The notes below the pieces were generated by a model. The model saw nothing but the letters and a program-made list of their open reading frames with translations, was not told the origin of the DNA and made no database searches. Positions 54,438 to 63,407 of a stretch of 64,000 nucleotides of DNA are shown one piece after another (position 1 is the first letter of the stretch; every line of letters begins with the position of its first letter). The DNA is from Algoriphagus oliviformis (GTDB taxonomy: Bacteria; Bacteroidota; Bacteroidia; Cytophagales; Cyclobacteriaceae). Location of the stretch: positions 213,771 through 277,770 of the forward strand of contig NZ_JAFKCT010000008.1 in NCBI RefSeq assembly GCF_017254915.1. Reading direction: 5' to 3'. The position numbers and the translations under genes were made by a program.

Positions 54438-54813
54438 TGGGTTGAATCAGGTTTGTCCGGACTTTTCCTCTGCAAAAAATGGGAATCGCCCTGAATGAAT
54501 GTTAAAACTATCGCTATTTCCCCAAAAACGGGATCAAATTTTAAACCAGTGAACATTTAGATGGATCTAAATTTTTTAGCCCCGTTAAATTATGGTTCTG
54601 CTAAATCAGCTTTAATACAATAAAGATCAGTACATTAAAACCGACACTTTCAAGCCAAAGATCAAATAGAATACGCGCTTTATTTTTTCGAAAGTTCTCT
54701 TGGCTTGGCTTTGAAAGTCCGTCCGGACTGTCCGCTTCGTTTCCCGTTTTTTCCGGCTGTGCCCATAGATTTTGGCTATAATCCGTATTTTCACAGTCAT
54801 TTTTACCCCAGAT
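54438..54813. other. 376-bp divergent intergenic region
   Basis: AT-rich at 54500-54620 with no recognisable gene, RNA or repeat; presumably holds the promoters of the response regulator (leftward) and the DUF389 protein (rightward). Confidence 0.4.
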
Positions 54814-56193
54814 ATGGCAATAGCTCCCCCCTCCCCCACACCCAAAAGACGAAGCAAACTGCTCCGCTTTTTTGTCTATATGGCCAACAGGTTTGACCTG
54901 GAGGAAGGCAAGGAAGATGAGCTGGAGACCATCGAGTACATCTCCAAAAACGTAGAATTTAAGGGAGCCAATCTCTGGATCCTGATCTTTGCGATATTCG
55001 TCGCCTCGGTGGGGCTCAATGTCAACTCCACCGCGGTCATCATCGGCGCCATGCTGATCTCTCCCCTGATGGGTCCGATCATGGGTATCGGGATGGCCGC
55101 AGGCATCAATGATTTCGACCTGCTGAAGCGCTCCTTCCGCAACCTTGGCGTGGCGGTGTTCATCGCGATTTTGACCTCCACGATCTACTTTGCCGTGACC
55201 CCTATCAGCAGCGCGCAGTCCGAGCTTTTGGCCCGCACGGAGCCGACCGTCTGGGACGTGCTGATCGCCCTCTTTGGTGGCCTGGCCGGGATCATCGCCG
55301 GCTCGCGAAAAGAGAAAAGCAACGCCATCCCCGGGGTGGCCATCGCCACGGCCCTGATGCCCCCGCTCTGCACCGCGGGCTACGGACTGGCCACCGGCAA
55401 CTTCCTCTACTTCGTCGGAGCTTTCTACCTTTTCTTCATCAATTCGGTTTTCATCAGCCTGTCGACCTACCTCATCGTGCGCTTTATGAGGTATCCCAAA
55501 AAACACTTTCTCGATCCCAAGCGCGAAAACCAGGTCCGCACCTACATCACCGTCATCACCCTGATGACCATCATACCCAGTGTGTATCTGGCCTATGGCA
55601 TCGTCAAAAAATCCCTATGGAACGAGCAGGCGCGGCGCTTCGTGGAGCTGGAGATCCAATACCCGAATACCCAGGTGCTCAACTCGGAATACCACTACCT
55701 CCAGCCCCGTCGGACCATCGAGGTGAGCCTCATCGGCGACAAGCTTTCAGACCAGGAGATGGCGAAGCTCAGCGCAAAGCTGCCCGCCTTTGGTCTGGAT
55801 GAGACCAGCCTGACCTTTCGCCAAAGCGGAGCCGGCACCGACCTCAACCTGCTGCGAAACGACATCCTCAAAGATCTCTACGAACGAAATGAAGCCCTGA
55901 TCCGGGACAAGGACGAAAAGATCGCCCTGCTGGAAAGCGAGATCCTCGCGGATGCCAACACCCGGCAACTCAGCCTGGAAATCGCCGAGGAAGCCAAGAT
56001 CAACCATCCCAACCTGAAGAAGTTTACCATCGGGCGATCCATGGTGACAGACCTGGAAAAAGACCTCGTGGACACGCTGCTGGTCGCCTATGCGGAGTTT
56101 TCCCCCAAGGCCTCCCGTACCGAGTCCAAGCGGCTTTCGGACTGGATAAAAGTCCGCACCAAAGCCGACACCATCGCCCTTATCCTTCGCTAA
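54814..56193 (+). CDS. DUF389 (TIGR00341-type) membrane protein
   Basis: 459 residues from ATG 54814 (MAIAPPSPTPKRRSK). Six or seven transmembrane helices with the family signature VGLNVNSTAVIIGAMLISPLMGPIMGIGMA, and a second block GSRKEKSNAIPGVAIATALMPPLCTAGYGLA. A long C-terminal cytosolic helical part (about 300-459) contains the charged stretch ERNEALIRDKDEKIALLESE. DUF389 proteins are multi-pass inner-membrane proteins of unknown transport function. Followed 17 nt later by the YciI-like gene, likely one operon. Confidence 0.9.
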   Translation: MAIAPPSPTPKRRSKLLRFFVYMANRFDLEEGKEDELETIEYISKNVEFKGANLWILIFAIFVASVGLNVNSTAVIIGAMLISPLMGPIMGIGMAAGINDFDLLKRSFRNLGVAVFIAILTSTIYFAVTPISSAQSELLARTEPTVWDVLIALFGGLAGIIAGSRKEKSNAIPGVAIATALMPPLCTAGYGLATGNFLYFVGAFYLFFINSVFISLSTYLIVRFMRYPKKHFLDPKRENQVRTYITVITLMTIIPSVYLAYGIVKKSLWNEQARRFVELEIQYPNTQVLNSEYHYLQPRRTIEVSLIGDKLSDQEMAKLSAKLPAFGLDETSLTFRQSGAGTDLNLLRNDILKDLYERNEALIRDKDEKIALLESEILADANTRQLSLEIAEEAKINHPNLKKFTIGRSMVTDLEKDLVDTLLVAYAEFSPKASRTESKRLSDWIKVRTKADTIALILR

Positions 56194-56210
56194 CCCAAGC
56201 CCAACACCCC

Positions 56211-56663
56211 ATGAAAAAAACACTCGCCCTCTTGCTGTTTAGTCTCTGCTTTGCCACGCTCGGTCTGGCCCAGAGCGAATACGACGAAGCCCTCGCCGCC
56301 AAAGTCGGCGCCGACGAGTACGGAATGAAGAAGTATGTCATGGCCTTCCTCCTTCGCGGGGATCGTGTCGCTGAGTATTCTCCTGAGAAGCGCCAGGAAA
56401 TCCAAGGCGCCCACATGGCCAACATCGGCAAGATGGCCGAAATGGGCAAGCTGGTCGTCGCTGGGCCTTTCTTTGGCAATGAAGACCTGCGCGGTATCTA
56501 CATCTTCGACGTGCAGACCATCGAGGAAGCCAAAGCACTCACCGAAACCGACCCCGCTATCCAGGCCGGAGTGCTCAAGATGGACTTGAAAGAATGGTAC
56601 GGCTCCGCCGCCTTGGTATTGCTAAGCGACCTATATCCCAAGGTGACGAAGAAGAGTTTTTAG
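56211..56663 (+). CDS. Secreted YciI-like protein
   Basis: 150 residues with a signal peptide cut near GLAQS. The mature part is a YciI-family ferredoxin-like fold, with the conserved HMANI His and the ETDPA Asp/Pro loop, and the MKKYVMAFLLRG start of the first strand. YciI enzymes are usually cytosolic and degrade chlorinated aromatics or cyclic dipeptides; an exported form with a signal is common in Bacteroidota and has no known substrate. Its TAG stop overlaps the inverted repeat at 56663. Confidence 0.88.
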   Translation: MKKTLALLLFSLCFATLGLAQSEYDEALAAKVGADEYGMKKYVMAFLLRGDRVAEYSPEKRQEIQGAHMANIGKMAEMGKLVVAGPFFGNEDLRGIYIFDVQTIEEAKALTETDPAIQAGVLKMDLKEWYGSAALVLLSDLYPKVTKKSF

Positions 56664-57229
56664 CAGTAGGCAGATTTAAGTAGGCAGAAAACAGTGAGCC
56701 GTGGGCAAGCTGTAGATCGCAGATAGCAGGAGGCTGTCTATTTTGAAACGGCCCCAAATTTCTCCGGATGGGCGAGCATATAACCGATCAGTTTGCCTAT
56801 TTCAGAGACCTCAGATTGCAAGTCATCGTAAGAGACTCTCTCCAGATATCCGCAAGAGAGCGCAAAATCAAGCCAGATCTGTGTTTCGGAGTTTTCCATG
56901 TCAGCGTCGGAAATCTTTGAAATAAAGTGGGCAGGATACCTTCGTTTTCTATAGCCTTCCCCAATATTCACACAGACTGACCTGCTGGATCTACGGATTT
57001 GATCTATTAGCGAATACTTCTCTTCGGTAGGAAACCCTTTTGAGATCTCAAAAATTTTCATCGAAAGAGCAAAGGCCTTCTGATAGGCTAGGAGATCACG
57101 GAAATCCATGGCGGAAAAAAATGAAATATAGCTTAATCAAAACTAAAGACAATTGTCTTTACCACTATCCTATTCACCAAAGCCCCAAAACGGTCAACTC
57201 TATTTAGGACGATACAAACTGCCTACTGC
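56663..57229. repeat. Inverted repeats flanking the four-helix protein gene
   Basis: GCAGTAGGCAG at 56663-56673 and its perfect reverse complement CTGCCTACTGC at 57219-57229 bracket the gene at 56738-57109. Outside and inside the right arm lie further degenerate copies (ACTGCCCACTGC, AACTGCCACTGC, CCTGCCTACTG). The same CAGTAGGCAG string recurs at 34524-34533, inside the MITE-like element. Confidence 0.55.
56738..57109 (-). CDS. Four-helix-bundle protein (23S rRNA intervening-sequence type)
   Basis: 123 residues. Opens DFRDLLAYQKAFALSMKIFE, then QIRRSSRSVCVNIGEGYRK, the conserved signature of the S23/TIGR02436 family, then EIGKLIGYMLA at the end. The family is encoded inside intervening sequences of 23S rRNA in Leptospira and Coxiella but also as free-standing genes, as here. 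Function unknown. Framed by inverted repeats and degenerate CTGCC repeats. Confidence 0.9.
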   Translation of the reverse strand: MDFRDLLAYQKAFALSMKIFEISKGFPTEEKYSLIDQIRRSSRSVCVNIGEGYRKRRYPAHFISKISDADMENSETQIWLDFALSCGYLERVSYDDLQSEVSEIGKLIGYMLAHPEKFGAVSK

Positions 57230-57270
57230 AACTGCCCACTGCTAACTGCCACTGCTCCCTGCCTACTGAA

Positions 57271-60108
57271 CTACCTTCCACAAATCTCCCTGTACGCACA
57301 GTAGGTACATTTCTCCAGCTTCTCCGTCTGGTCAAAAGGCACCTTTGGATCAAAGATCTCCCCCAGCAAGCCACTCAGACCAGCGCGAAACTCCTCGGCA
57401 AAGCGTCGGTAGTCGACCATCTCCTCCTTGTCCAGCTGTAGAAAGGGGTTGAACTGGGGATTGTAGATTTCCTTGATGTTGAAGATACCCGGCTTGAGCG
57501 GGAGTTGGTTTTCGGGGTGTGCGGTCTCGTAGAAGTGCGCGTAGAGCATGGTTTGCATCGCGGCCTTGTTGCGACCGCTGTCGTCCCGGTCAAAGAGCGA
57601 GGCGACGGATTTCACTTTCTTGGTGTCCTTGCCGGTCTTGTAGTCGATCAGCCGTACCACGCCATCCTTGACGTCCATGCGGTCGATCACCCCACCGAGT
57701 GCCACTTCGGCTTTGCCCTCGGGCGTATCAACGAGGATTCCCGACGGATAGTCCTTTTCCAGCCCGATGATCTCAAAGTCCCCGTTTTTCTGGTCGTAGT
57801 CCAAGATGGCTTGGAGGTATTTGATAAAAATCTCCCGGGCGATCTGCAGTTGCCCAGACAGCTCCATTTCCTCGTTTTCGGGCTTTTTGTAGAAAAGCCG
57901 AATCGCACGATCCACCGCCGTCGGCACCTGTGGCTTCATGCGCTCGATGCCATGCGTGTCGATTTTGCGCGAGCTTTTCCCTTCCCCGATCTCGTACAGC
58001 AGCTCCATCGCGCTGTGCAGAATCGTCCCAAAAGTCGAGGGGTCGATACCGGTGATCACCTCCTCTTTTTCCTTCAATCCCGCCACATAGCGGAAGTAAA
58101 AGCGCAACCTACAGTCCAAGTAGCTGTTGATCGCGGAGGCGGAAAAAGCCTTGACAAAAGCCTCCGGATCGCCTTTCCGCAGGTAAAGCTTCAGCGACTC
58201 CATCACGGCGGGACTTTTCTCCACCGTGATCGGCTCCGCTGGAGTCAAGTCCACGGGCACCATCGCCACTTCCGGCTTGGCCACACCCAGCTCGGCCTGC
58301 ATCTGCTGGATAAATCGGCTCATCTCCCCCGCCTTGCCCTGGTCGGAGGAAGTAGTGTAGATCAGATGAACCTCCTCCGAGCGATGCAAGAGGCGGTAGA
58401 AGGTGTAGGCGTAGATCGCGTCGTTTTGCTCCTGCACGGGCAGGCGGAAGGCACGGCGCAGGTTAAAGGGGATCATGGAATTGATCCCGCCGCCGGGGGG
58501 GAAACTCCCCTCGTTGACGTCGCAGATGATCACGCGGCGAAAGTCCAGGTTACGCGACTCCAGCACGCCCATGAGCTGCAGGCCTTGGAGCGGTTCGCCC
58601 TCGAAGGGCAGCTTGAGCTCTCGGAAGATCTGGCGGAAAAGCTTGAGCAGGAAGTCCAGCTTCATCCCTTTGGAACCGTTGCCCTGGAAGACATCCCGAA
58701 TCCGGTTCAGCTGCTTGAAGGCCTGGAAAAGGTAACTCCGCTGCACCTCGTCGTCCTGATAGGTTTTCGCCAAGTGCTGGATCAAGGTACCGAGGTAGTC
58801 AAAGATCTCCTCCGGCTCGATCTTGCGGAAGATCAAGGCGAAAAGCGAGCCTTCTTTCGTGAGCATTTCTTGGGGCACATCCAGGAGGTTGTTGGTCTGG
58901 ATCTGTTCCAAAAGCTCCTGTGCGAATGTCGGATCTTCCCCTTTCAGATAGGGAAAAGAGAGCAGATCCGTCACGGGCTTGTGGTAGAAAGTGACGGTAC
59001 CCTCCCGGTACTTCACGTAGCGCTGCAAGTCCAGCACCCCGTCCAAGAAGGCATAGATCGGGGCGTTGCGGATGGGATAGCCCATGGTCACGTTCAGCTT
59101 GTCGATCTGAGGCGGCAAGGCATGCAGCACGGGAAAGAGCAACTGTTCGTCTGGCAGCACGATCACCGTCTCCTCCAGTCTTTCGTCATTTCCCACGTTT
59201 TCCAAGAGCTTCCCGACCAGATTGGCTTGGTTGGTCTTCAGCGGGATGGCATGGGTGGTGATTTGGGCGGACTTTCTACGGACTTGGTCAGGGATTTCCT
59301 TCGGAAAAGTCTCCCCCAGCACCGGATCTCTTTGGTAGTCCCGGAAGAAAAGCCCAGCCTCCTGCAGCTTGTCTTCGAGATAAAAAGCATCCACATCCCA
59401 AAACACCTCCGCCCCAAATTCCTTCACGAAGTGCTTGATCAGATTCTCCTCGGCCAGCGTAAACGCGTTGAAGCCGACAAACAAATAATGCTTTTTAGGC
59501 CGCTCGATCTGGGCTAGGTTTTCCGCCACTTGGCGGTAAAGTTGGCCTCCATAGGCCAAACCGGCGGTTTTCAGTCGATGCTGGAAGTCGGTGTATAGGC
59601 GTCCGAGGATTTGCCAGAAGCGCAAGAATTTCTCTTTCTCCTGCTCATTTTGTCTCGCAAAAGCCAACCAAAACTGGGAGATCAGCTCTTTTTGATCTTC
59701 GGTCAAAAAACTCAAATCCGACTCAAACTCCTTGATCTCGGCCAGGTTTTGATAGACGGTCTTCGCCGGAGCGAGGAACTGGTCAAGGTCATTGAAGTCC
59801 TTCAGGATCAACTCTCCCCAGAAATAAAAACGGTCGAAATCCTCCGGTTCCTCCTGGATCTGTCGGTAGAGCTCATACAGCTCAAAGATCAGCGTAAGCT
59901 CGTCGGCGGGCGTATTTCCCGCCAAGCCATAAAACACCTGCTCAATGGTCCGCACCTCCGGCATCCAGATGGGCTCCTCAATCAGCTCGCCGAGGTAGCG
60001 GGTGAAAAAGAGACCCGCCCGTCGGTTGGGCAAAACGATAGTGAGTTCGTCGAGATTTCTCCCCGAGTCCAGGATCTGCTTGGCGGTACCTTTCAGAAAA
60101 GGGATCAT
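57271..60108 (-). CDS. AddB-like exonuclease/inactive helicase subunit
   Basis: 945 residues. Starts IVLPNRRAGLFFTRYL without a Walker A lysine motif, so this subunit has lost ATPase activity, as in many Bacteroidota AddB relatives. The C-terminal PD-(D/E)XK nuclease shows LIDYKTG, and the iron-sulfur ligands are all visible: Cys in SYLDCRLRFYF and three in CTYCAYREIC, the AddB 4Fe-4S staple. Overlaps the AddA-like gene by 4 nt; together they form the RecBCD-equivalent end-processing complex. Confidence 0.9.
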   Translation of the reverse strand: MIPFLKGTAKQILDSGRNLDELTIVLPNRRAGLFFTRYLGELIEEPIWMPEVRTIEQVFYGLAGNTPADELTLIFELYELYRQIQEEPEDFDRFYFWGELILKDFNDLDQFLAPAKTVYQNLAEIKEFESDLSFLTEDQKELISQFWLAFARQNEQEKEKFLRFWQILGRLYTDFQHRLKTAGLAYGGQLYRQVAENLAQIERPKKHYLFVGFNAFTLAEENLIKHFVKEFGAEVFWDVDAFYLEDKLQEAGLFFRDYQRDPVLGETFPKEIPDQVRRKSAQITTHAIPLKTNQANLVGKLLENVGNDERLEETVIVLPDEQLLFPVLHALPPQIDKLNVTMGYPIRNAPIYAFLDGVLDLQRYVKYREGTVTFYHKPVTDLLSFPYLKGEDPTFAQELLEQIQTNNLLDVPQEMLTKEGSLFALIFRKIEPEEIFDYLGTLIQHLAKTYQDDEVQRSYLFQAFKQLNRIRDVFQGNGSKGMKLDFLLKLFRQIFRELKLPFEGEPLQGLQLMGVLESRNLDFRRVIICDVNEGSFPPGGGINSMIPFNLRRAFRLPVQEQNDAIYAYTFYRLLHRSEEVHLIYTTSSDQGKAGEMSRFIQQMQAELGVAKPEVAMVPVDLTPAEPITVEKSPAVMESLKLYLRKGDPEAFVKAFSASAINSYLDCRLRFYFRYVAGLKEKEEVITGIDPSTFGTILHSAMELLYEIGEGKSSRKIDTHGIERMKPQVPTAVDRAIRLFYKKPENEEMELSGQLQIAREIFIKYLQAILDYDQKNGDFEIIGLEKDYPSGILVDTPEGKAEVALGGVIDRMDVKDGVVRLIDYKTGKDTKKVKSVASLFDRDDSGRNKAAMQTMLYAHFYETAHPENQLPLKPGIFNIKEIYNPQFNPFLQLDKEEMVDYRRFAEEFRAGLSGLLGEIFDPKVPFDQTEKLEKCTYCAYREICGR

Positions 60109-63100
60109 ACTTCCAGGATTTCGGTGGGTTCGAGATAGCAGAGGTAGCCCTTCACGGGCTTTTGGCTGAGGCTGGCGACGAGGGCCATGTATTCTTTCAC
60201 TTGGCTTAGGTGCGAGGGGTATTTTTCTCCGGTTTTGAAGTCCACGACCAGGACTTCGCTCTCCCCGATCAGGATGCGGTCGGGACGCTTTTGGCTGCCT
60301 CCGGGCAGGAGAATGCCCTGCTCGGCAAGGCTTTGGTAGCTGGGATCAAACCAGCGCTGAAACTCCGGCAAGGCAAACAAGGCGGCAAGTTGCTCGCCCA
60401 CCAAAGTAGCCGTCTCCGCATCGAGCCTCCCCTCAAATTCATATTGCTGGAGCAAAAGAGCGGCTTCTTCCCGGTTTCGCGAAGCGGCCAATAGTTCGTG
60501 GACGATCACGCCGAGCTTGCGCTGAGATCTAGCCTGCAGGCCAGACTCGGAAAAGTCCCAAGCCATCTTTTTCGTCTTCAGCTTGGATCGCCAGTCGAGA
60601 GATTCCCAGCGCAGCAGGGCATCTGGAGCCCTTTTTTGCTCCTTTTCAGCAGTGGCAATCCCCCACTTTCCCGCCTCGTAGCAGAGCTGCTCGGCATCCC
60701 ATGTCTGATTTTCTCCCAACTCGGGCACTTTGAATCCGGAGGAAAAAAGGGAGTACAGCAGGTTGCCGGTGGTATTCAGGCTGATCTTTCCATCCTTAGC
60801 CTGGGAAAAATCCGAAAAGCCCCAGATCACCTCTTCGGCTCGGGTGAAGGCCACGTAGAGCATGTTCAGTGAGTCGAGGTAAGCCAAGCGGATCTCGTCC
60901 TCGTAGACCACGGCAAAGGCGGAATTCTGCAAGGCCGTGCCATGCGTGAGCGGCATCACCGTCCGCAAACCTTCCTCGGTGGCAAAGGGTGACCAGATGA
61001 CCGGTGCCTGCTGACCGGAAGCCACGATTTTCCAATCCAAAAAGGGCATCAAAACCACCTTGTACTGCAAGCCCTTGGACTTGTGGATGGTCAGGATGCG
61101 CATCGCATCGTGATCCTCGGGGATCTTGACGGTGCGCTTTTTCTTGTTGAGCTCCCACCAGTCCAGGAAGCCCACCAGATCGGCGCGGTTCTTTTTCACA
61201 AAATCAAACACCGCCTCCTTGAATCCGGAGACGTAGGCCAGGTCGGCCTGTTTTTCCACCAACCCCATCAGCGCCACGCACTCCTCCAGCAACTCCAAGA
61301 GCGGCAGCTGGGTCAGGTCATTGAGTCTTGAGAGGAGCTCATCCTGCTTGGCGCGCAACTCCTCGGGAAGGCTATTTTTGTGGAAAAGGGCGTGGCTGTA
61401 GGGGATCTCGTGGATCAACGCGTTGTAGAGCCAGATGGTCTTCAGGGCGACCTTGTCGGCGGGATTGACGAGGAAAGTCAGGAGAGCCACGAGGCACTTC
61501 ACCGCGGCGGACTTGTCCAGAAAAAGTGATTCCTCCGACAGCACGTCAAAGCGATAGCCGGAGTCGGGGTTTTCCCTCGCAAAGGCCATGAGTTGGTCGG
61601 CGATCTCGGCTCCTTGGGAGTTTTTTCGCACCAAAAAGGCGATGTCCCGCAGCGCATAGCCCCGGTCTTGCAGCTCCATGACGATGCCCGGGAGCTTTTC
61701 CAAAACCTCCTCTTCGGACTCTTCTTCCTCTTCCTCGTTTTCCTCGGCGGAGTAGCGGGAAGCCGCGACCTTCTGTCGAAAGCTGAGCTTTATTTTTCCC
61801 TGAAAGTCCAAGGCAAGCTTCTTCTCGGGGATGCTTTGGCCCACGCCTTTGAAAGCGTCCACCAGCAGATTTCCCGCTTCCAGGCTGTATTGCGTAGCCA
61901 TCCCTTCCTGCATCAGGGCAGGCAAGGAGGCGAAAATGGCGTTGTTGAACTGGATGATGCCGGGCAGGCTGCGGAAGTTGGTCGCGAGGTTTTTCTCCTC
62001 GATCACATCGGGGTGAAACTGGCTTTGAACCTCATTCAGCAGCAGCTCCAGCTTGCCTCCCCGCCAGCGGTAGATGGACTGCTTCACGTCGCCCACGAGC
62101 AAGTTGGTATTCCCCGAGGCGAGGGAGTTTTCCAGCAGGGGCTTGAAGCTCGTCCACTGGAAGTCCGAGGTGTCCTGAAACTCGTCGATCAGGAAGTTGC
62201 GGTACTGGTTGCCGATCTTCTCGTAGACAAAAGGCGCGTCGTTGTCCTGGGTGATCTGCTGGAGAAACTCGTTGACATCCGAGATCAGCAGGATGCTTTC
62301 CTCGTCCTTGAGGACGCGCAGCTCCAAGATCAGGTCGCGGAATACGCCAAAGGCGTTGAGGTTCTTTTGTAAGGCCGAGACGGTGTTCCAAAGGGTTGCT
62401 TTCTCAGGCAGACTGAGCAGCATATCTCTCAGGCCAGCGTCGGCTGCGTTGATGATGGCATTGGCGTTGGGATTTTTTTTGCCTGTGAACCAAGTGTCCA
62501 CTCCATTGATTTTCTCCCATTGCTTTTCGGTTGGCTGGGTAAAGGGTTCGCAGGCTTTCCCAAGTTTGGCGAGACGGACTACGAAATTGGAAGTCCCGCC
62601 ACCGCCCGAGAAGTCGCTCCACTCCAGCCCATGGTTTGCGCGGATGGCTTCGGCCTTTTCGCGCATCGCTTCGGCATCTGCGATAAGCCGGCGCTTTTCC
62701 TCCCGGATGTATTTTCTGAAATCTGCCAAAAAACCCGGCTGGGCCACGCTCTCGTGAAAGAGGCTTCGATAAGCTTTAAACCGCTCTTGGAAAATCTCAC
62801 GCCCCAGTCCCTTGATGCCGGAGCGAATGTCCCAAGTCTTCTCGTTTTCGATCTGCTCGCTGGCGTAGTCTATGAGCCAGGTGCGGAGGTTTTTGTCGGT
62901 GGTGATCTTTTCCACCACCCGATCCACGAGGCGATCCAGCACCGCGTCGGTATCCATCTCCAGGTCAAACTTCGCCTGCAAGTCCATCTCCCGCGCAAAG
63001 GATCGGATCACCCGCTGAAAAAAAGAGTCGATCGTGCTCACCGCAAAGTATCCATACCCGTGCAGGATGTGCAGCAGGGTCTCCCGAGCCCGAGCCTGGA

Positions 63101-63365
63101 GCTGAGCAGGAGTCAGATCCAAAGCCTTCATCAGCTCCCCGTCGAGAAACTCGCCCGGACGCACTTCCTTGCCCAGTCGCTCCAGCACCTGGAGGATACG
63201 CTCCTTCATCTCCTGCGTGGCCTTGTTGGTAAAGGTCACGGCCAGGATCTGCTTGTAGGCCGAGCGGGGGCTTTGCAGGGCCAGCTTGAGGTACTCCAGG
63301 GTCAGGGTATAGGTCTTGCCCGAGCCTGCGGAGGATTTGTAGAGGATAAAGGGTCTTTGGTCCAT
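60105..63365 (-). CDS. AddA-like UvrD-family helicase-nuclease
   Basis: 1086 residues from ATG 63365 (MDQRPFILYKSSAGSGKT). Superfamily 1 helicase motifs: Walker A SAGSGKT, motif Ia TFTNKATQEMKERI, motif II LIDEFQDTS, VGDVKQSIYRWRGG, ATNFRS, LTIHKSKGLQYKVV and YVAFTRAEE. A C-terminal nuclease core ends in VVDFKTGEKYPSHL. Unwinds and degrades double-strand ends in recombinational repair with the AddB-like partner. The upstream ATG 63407 is not favoured since the Walker A region then starts late. Confidence 0.93.
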   Translation of the reverse strand: MDQRPFILYKSSAGSGKTYTLTLEYLKLALQSPRSAYKQILAVTFTNKATQEMKERILQVLERLGKEVRPGEFLDGELMKALDLTPAQLQARARETLLHILHGYGYFAVSTIDSFFQRVIRSFAREMDLQAKFDLEMDTDAVLDRLVDRVVEKITTDKNLRTWLIDYASEQIENEKTWDIRSGIKGLGREIFQERFKAYRSLFHESVAQPGFLADFRKYIREEKRRLIADAEAMREKAEAIRANHGLEWSDFSGGGGTSNFVVRLAKLGKACEPFTQPTEKQWEKINGVDTWFTGKKNPNANAIINAADAGLRDMLLSLPEKATLWNTVSALQKNLNAFGVFRDLILELRVLKDEESILLISDVNEFLQQITQDNDAPFVYEKIGNQYRNFLIDEFQDTSDFQWTSFKPLLENSLASGNTNLLVGDVKQSIYRWRGGKLELLLNEVQSQFHPDVIEEKNLATNFRSLPGIIQFNNAIFASLPALMQEGMATQYSLEAGNLLVDAFKGVGQSIPEKKLALDFQGKIKLSFRQKVAASRYSAEENEEEEEESEEEVLEKLPGIVMELQDRGYALRDIAFLVRKNSQGAEIADQLMAFARENPDSGYRFDVLSEESLFLDKSAAVKCLVALLTFLVNPADKVALKTIWLYNALIHEIPYSHALFHKNSLPEELRAKQDELLSRLNDLTQLPLLELLEECVALMGLVEKQADLAYVSGFKEAVFDFVKKNRADLVGFLDWWELNKKKRTVKIPEDHDAMRILTIHKSKGLQYKVVLMPFLDWKIVASGQQAPVIWSPFATEEGLRTVMPLTHGTALQNSAFAVVYEDEIRLAYLDSLNMLYVAFTRAEEVIWGFSDFSQAKDGKISLNTTGNLLYSLFSSGFKVPELGENQTWDAEQLCYEAGKWGIATAEKEQKRAPDALLRWESLDWRSKLKTKKMAWDFSESGLQARSQRKLGVIVHELLAASRNREEAALLLQQYEFEGRLDAETATLVGEQLAALFALPEFQRWFDPSYQSLAEQGILLPGGSQKRPDRILIGESEVLVVDFKTGEKYPSHLSQVKEYMALVASLSQKPVKGYLCYLEPTEILEV

Positions 63366-63407
63366 GAGGAAAATGCGAAGCTCCAAGATAGGAAAGCCCC
63401 ACGGCAA

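Noticed and set aside
57505..59517. A 670-residue open frame on the plus strand
   Set aside because: It lies entirely inside the AddB-like gene on the other strand; it has no recognised domain or ribosome site and comes from GC-rich codon use of the real gene.
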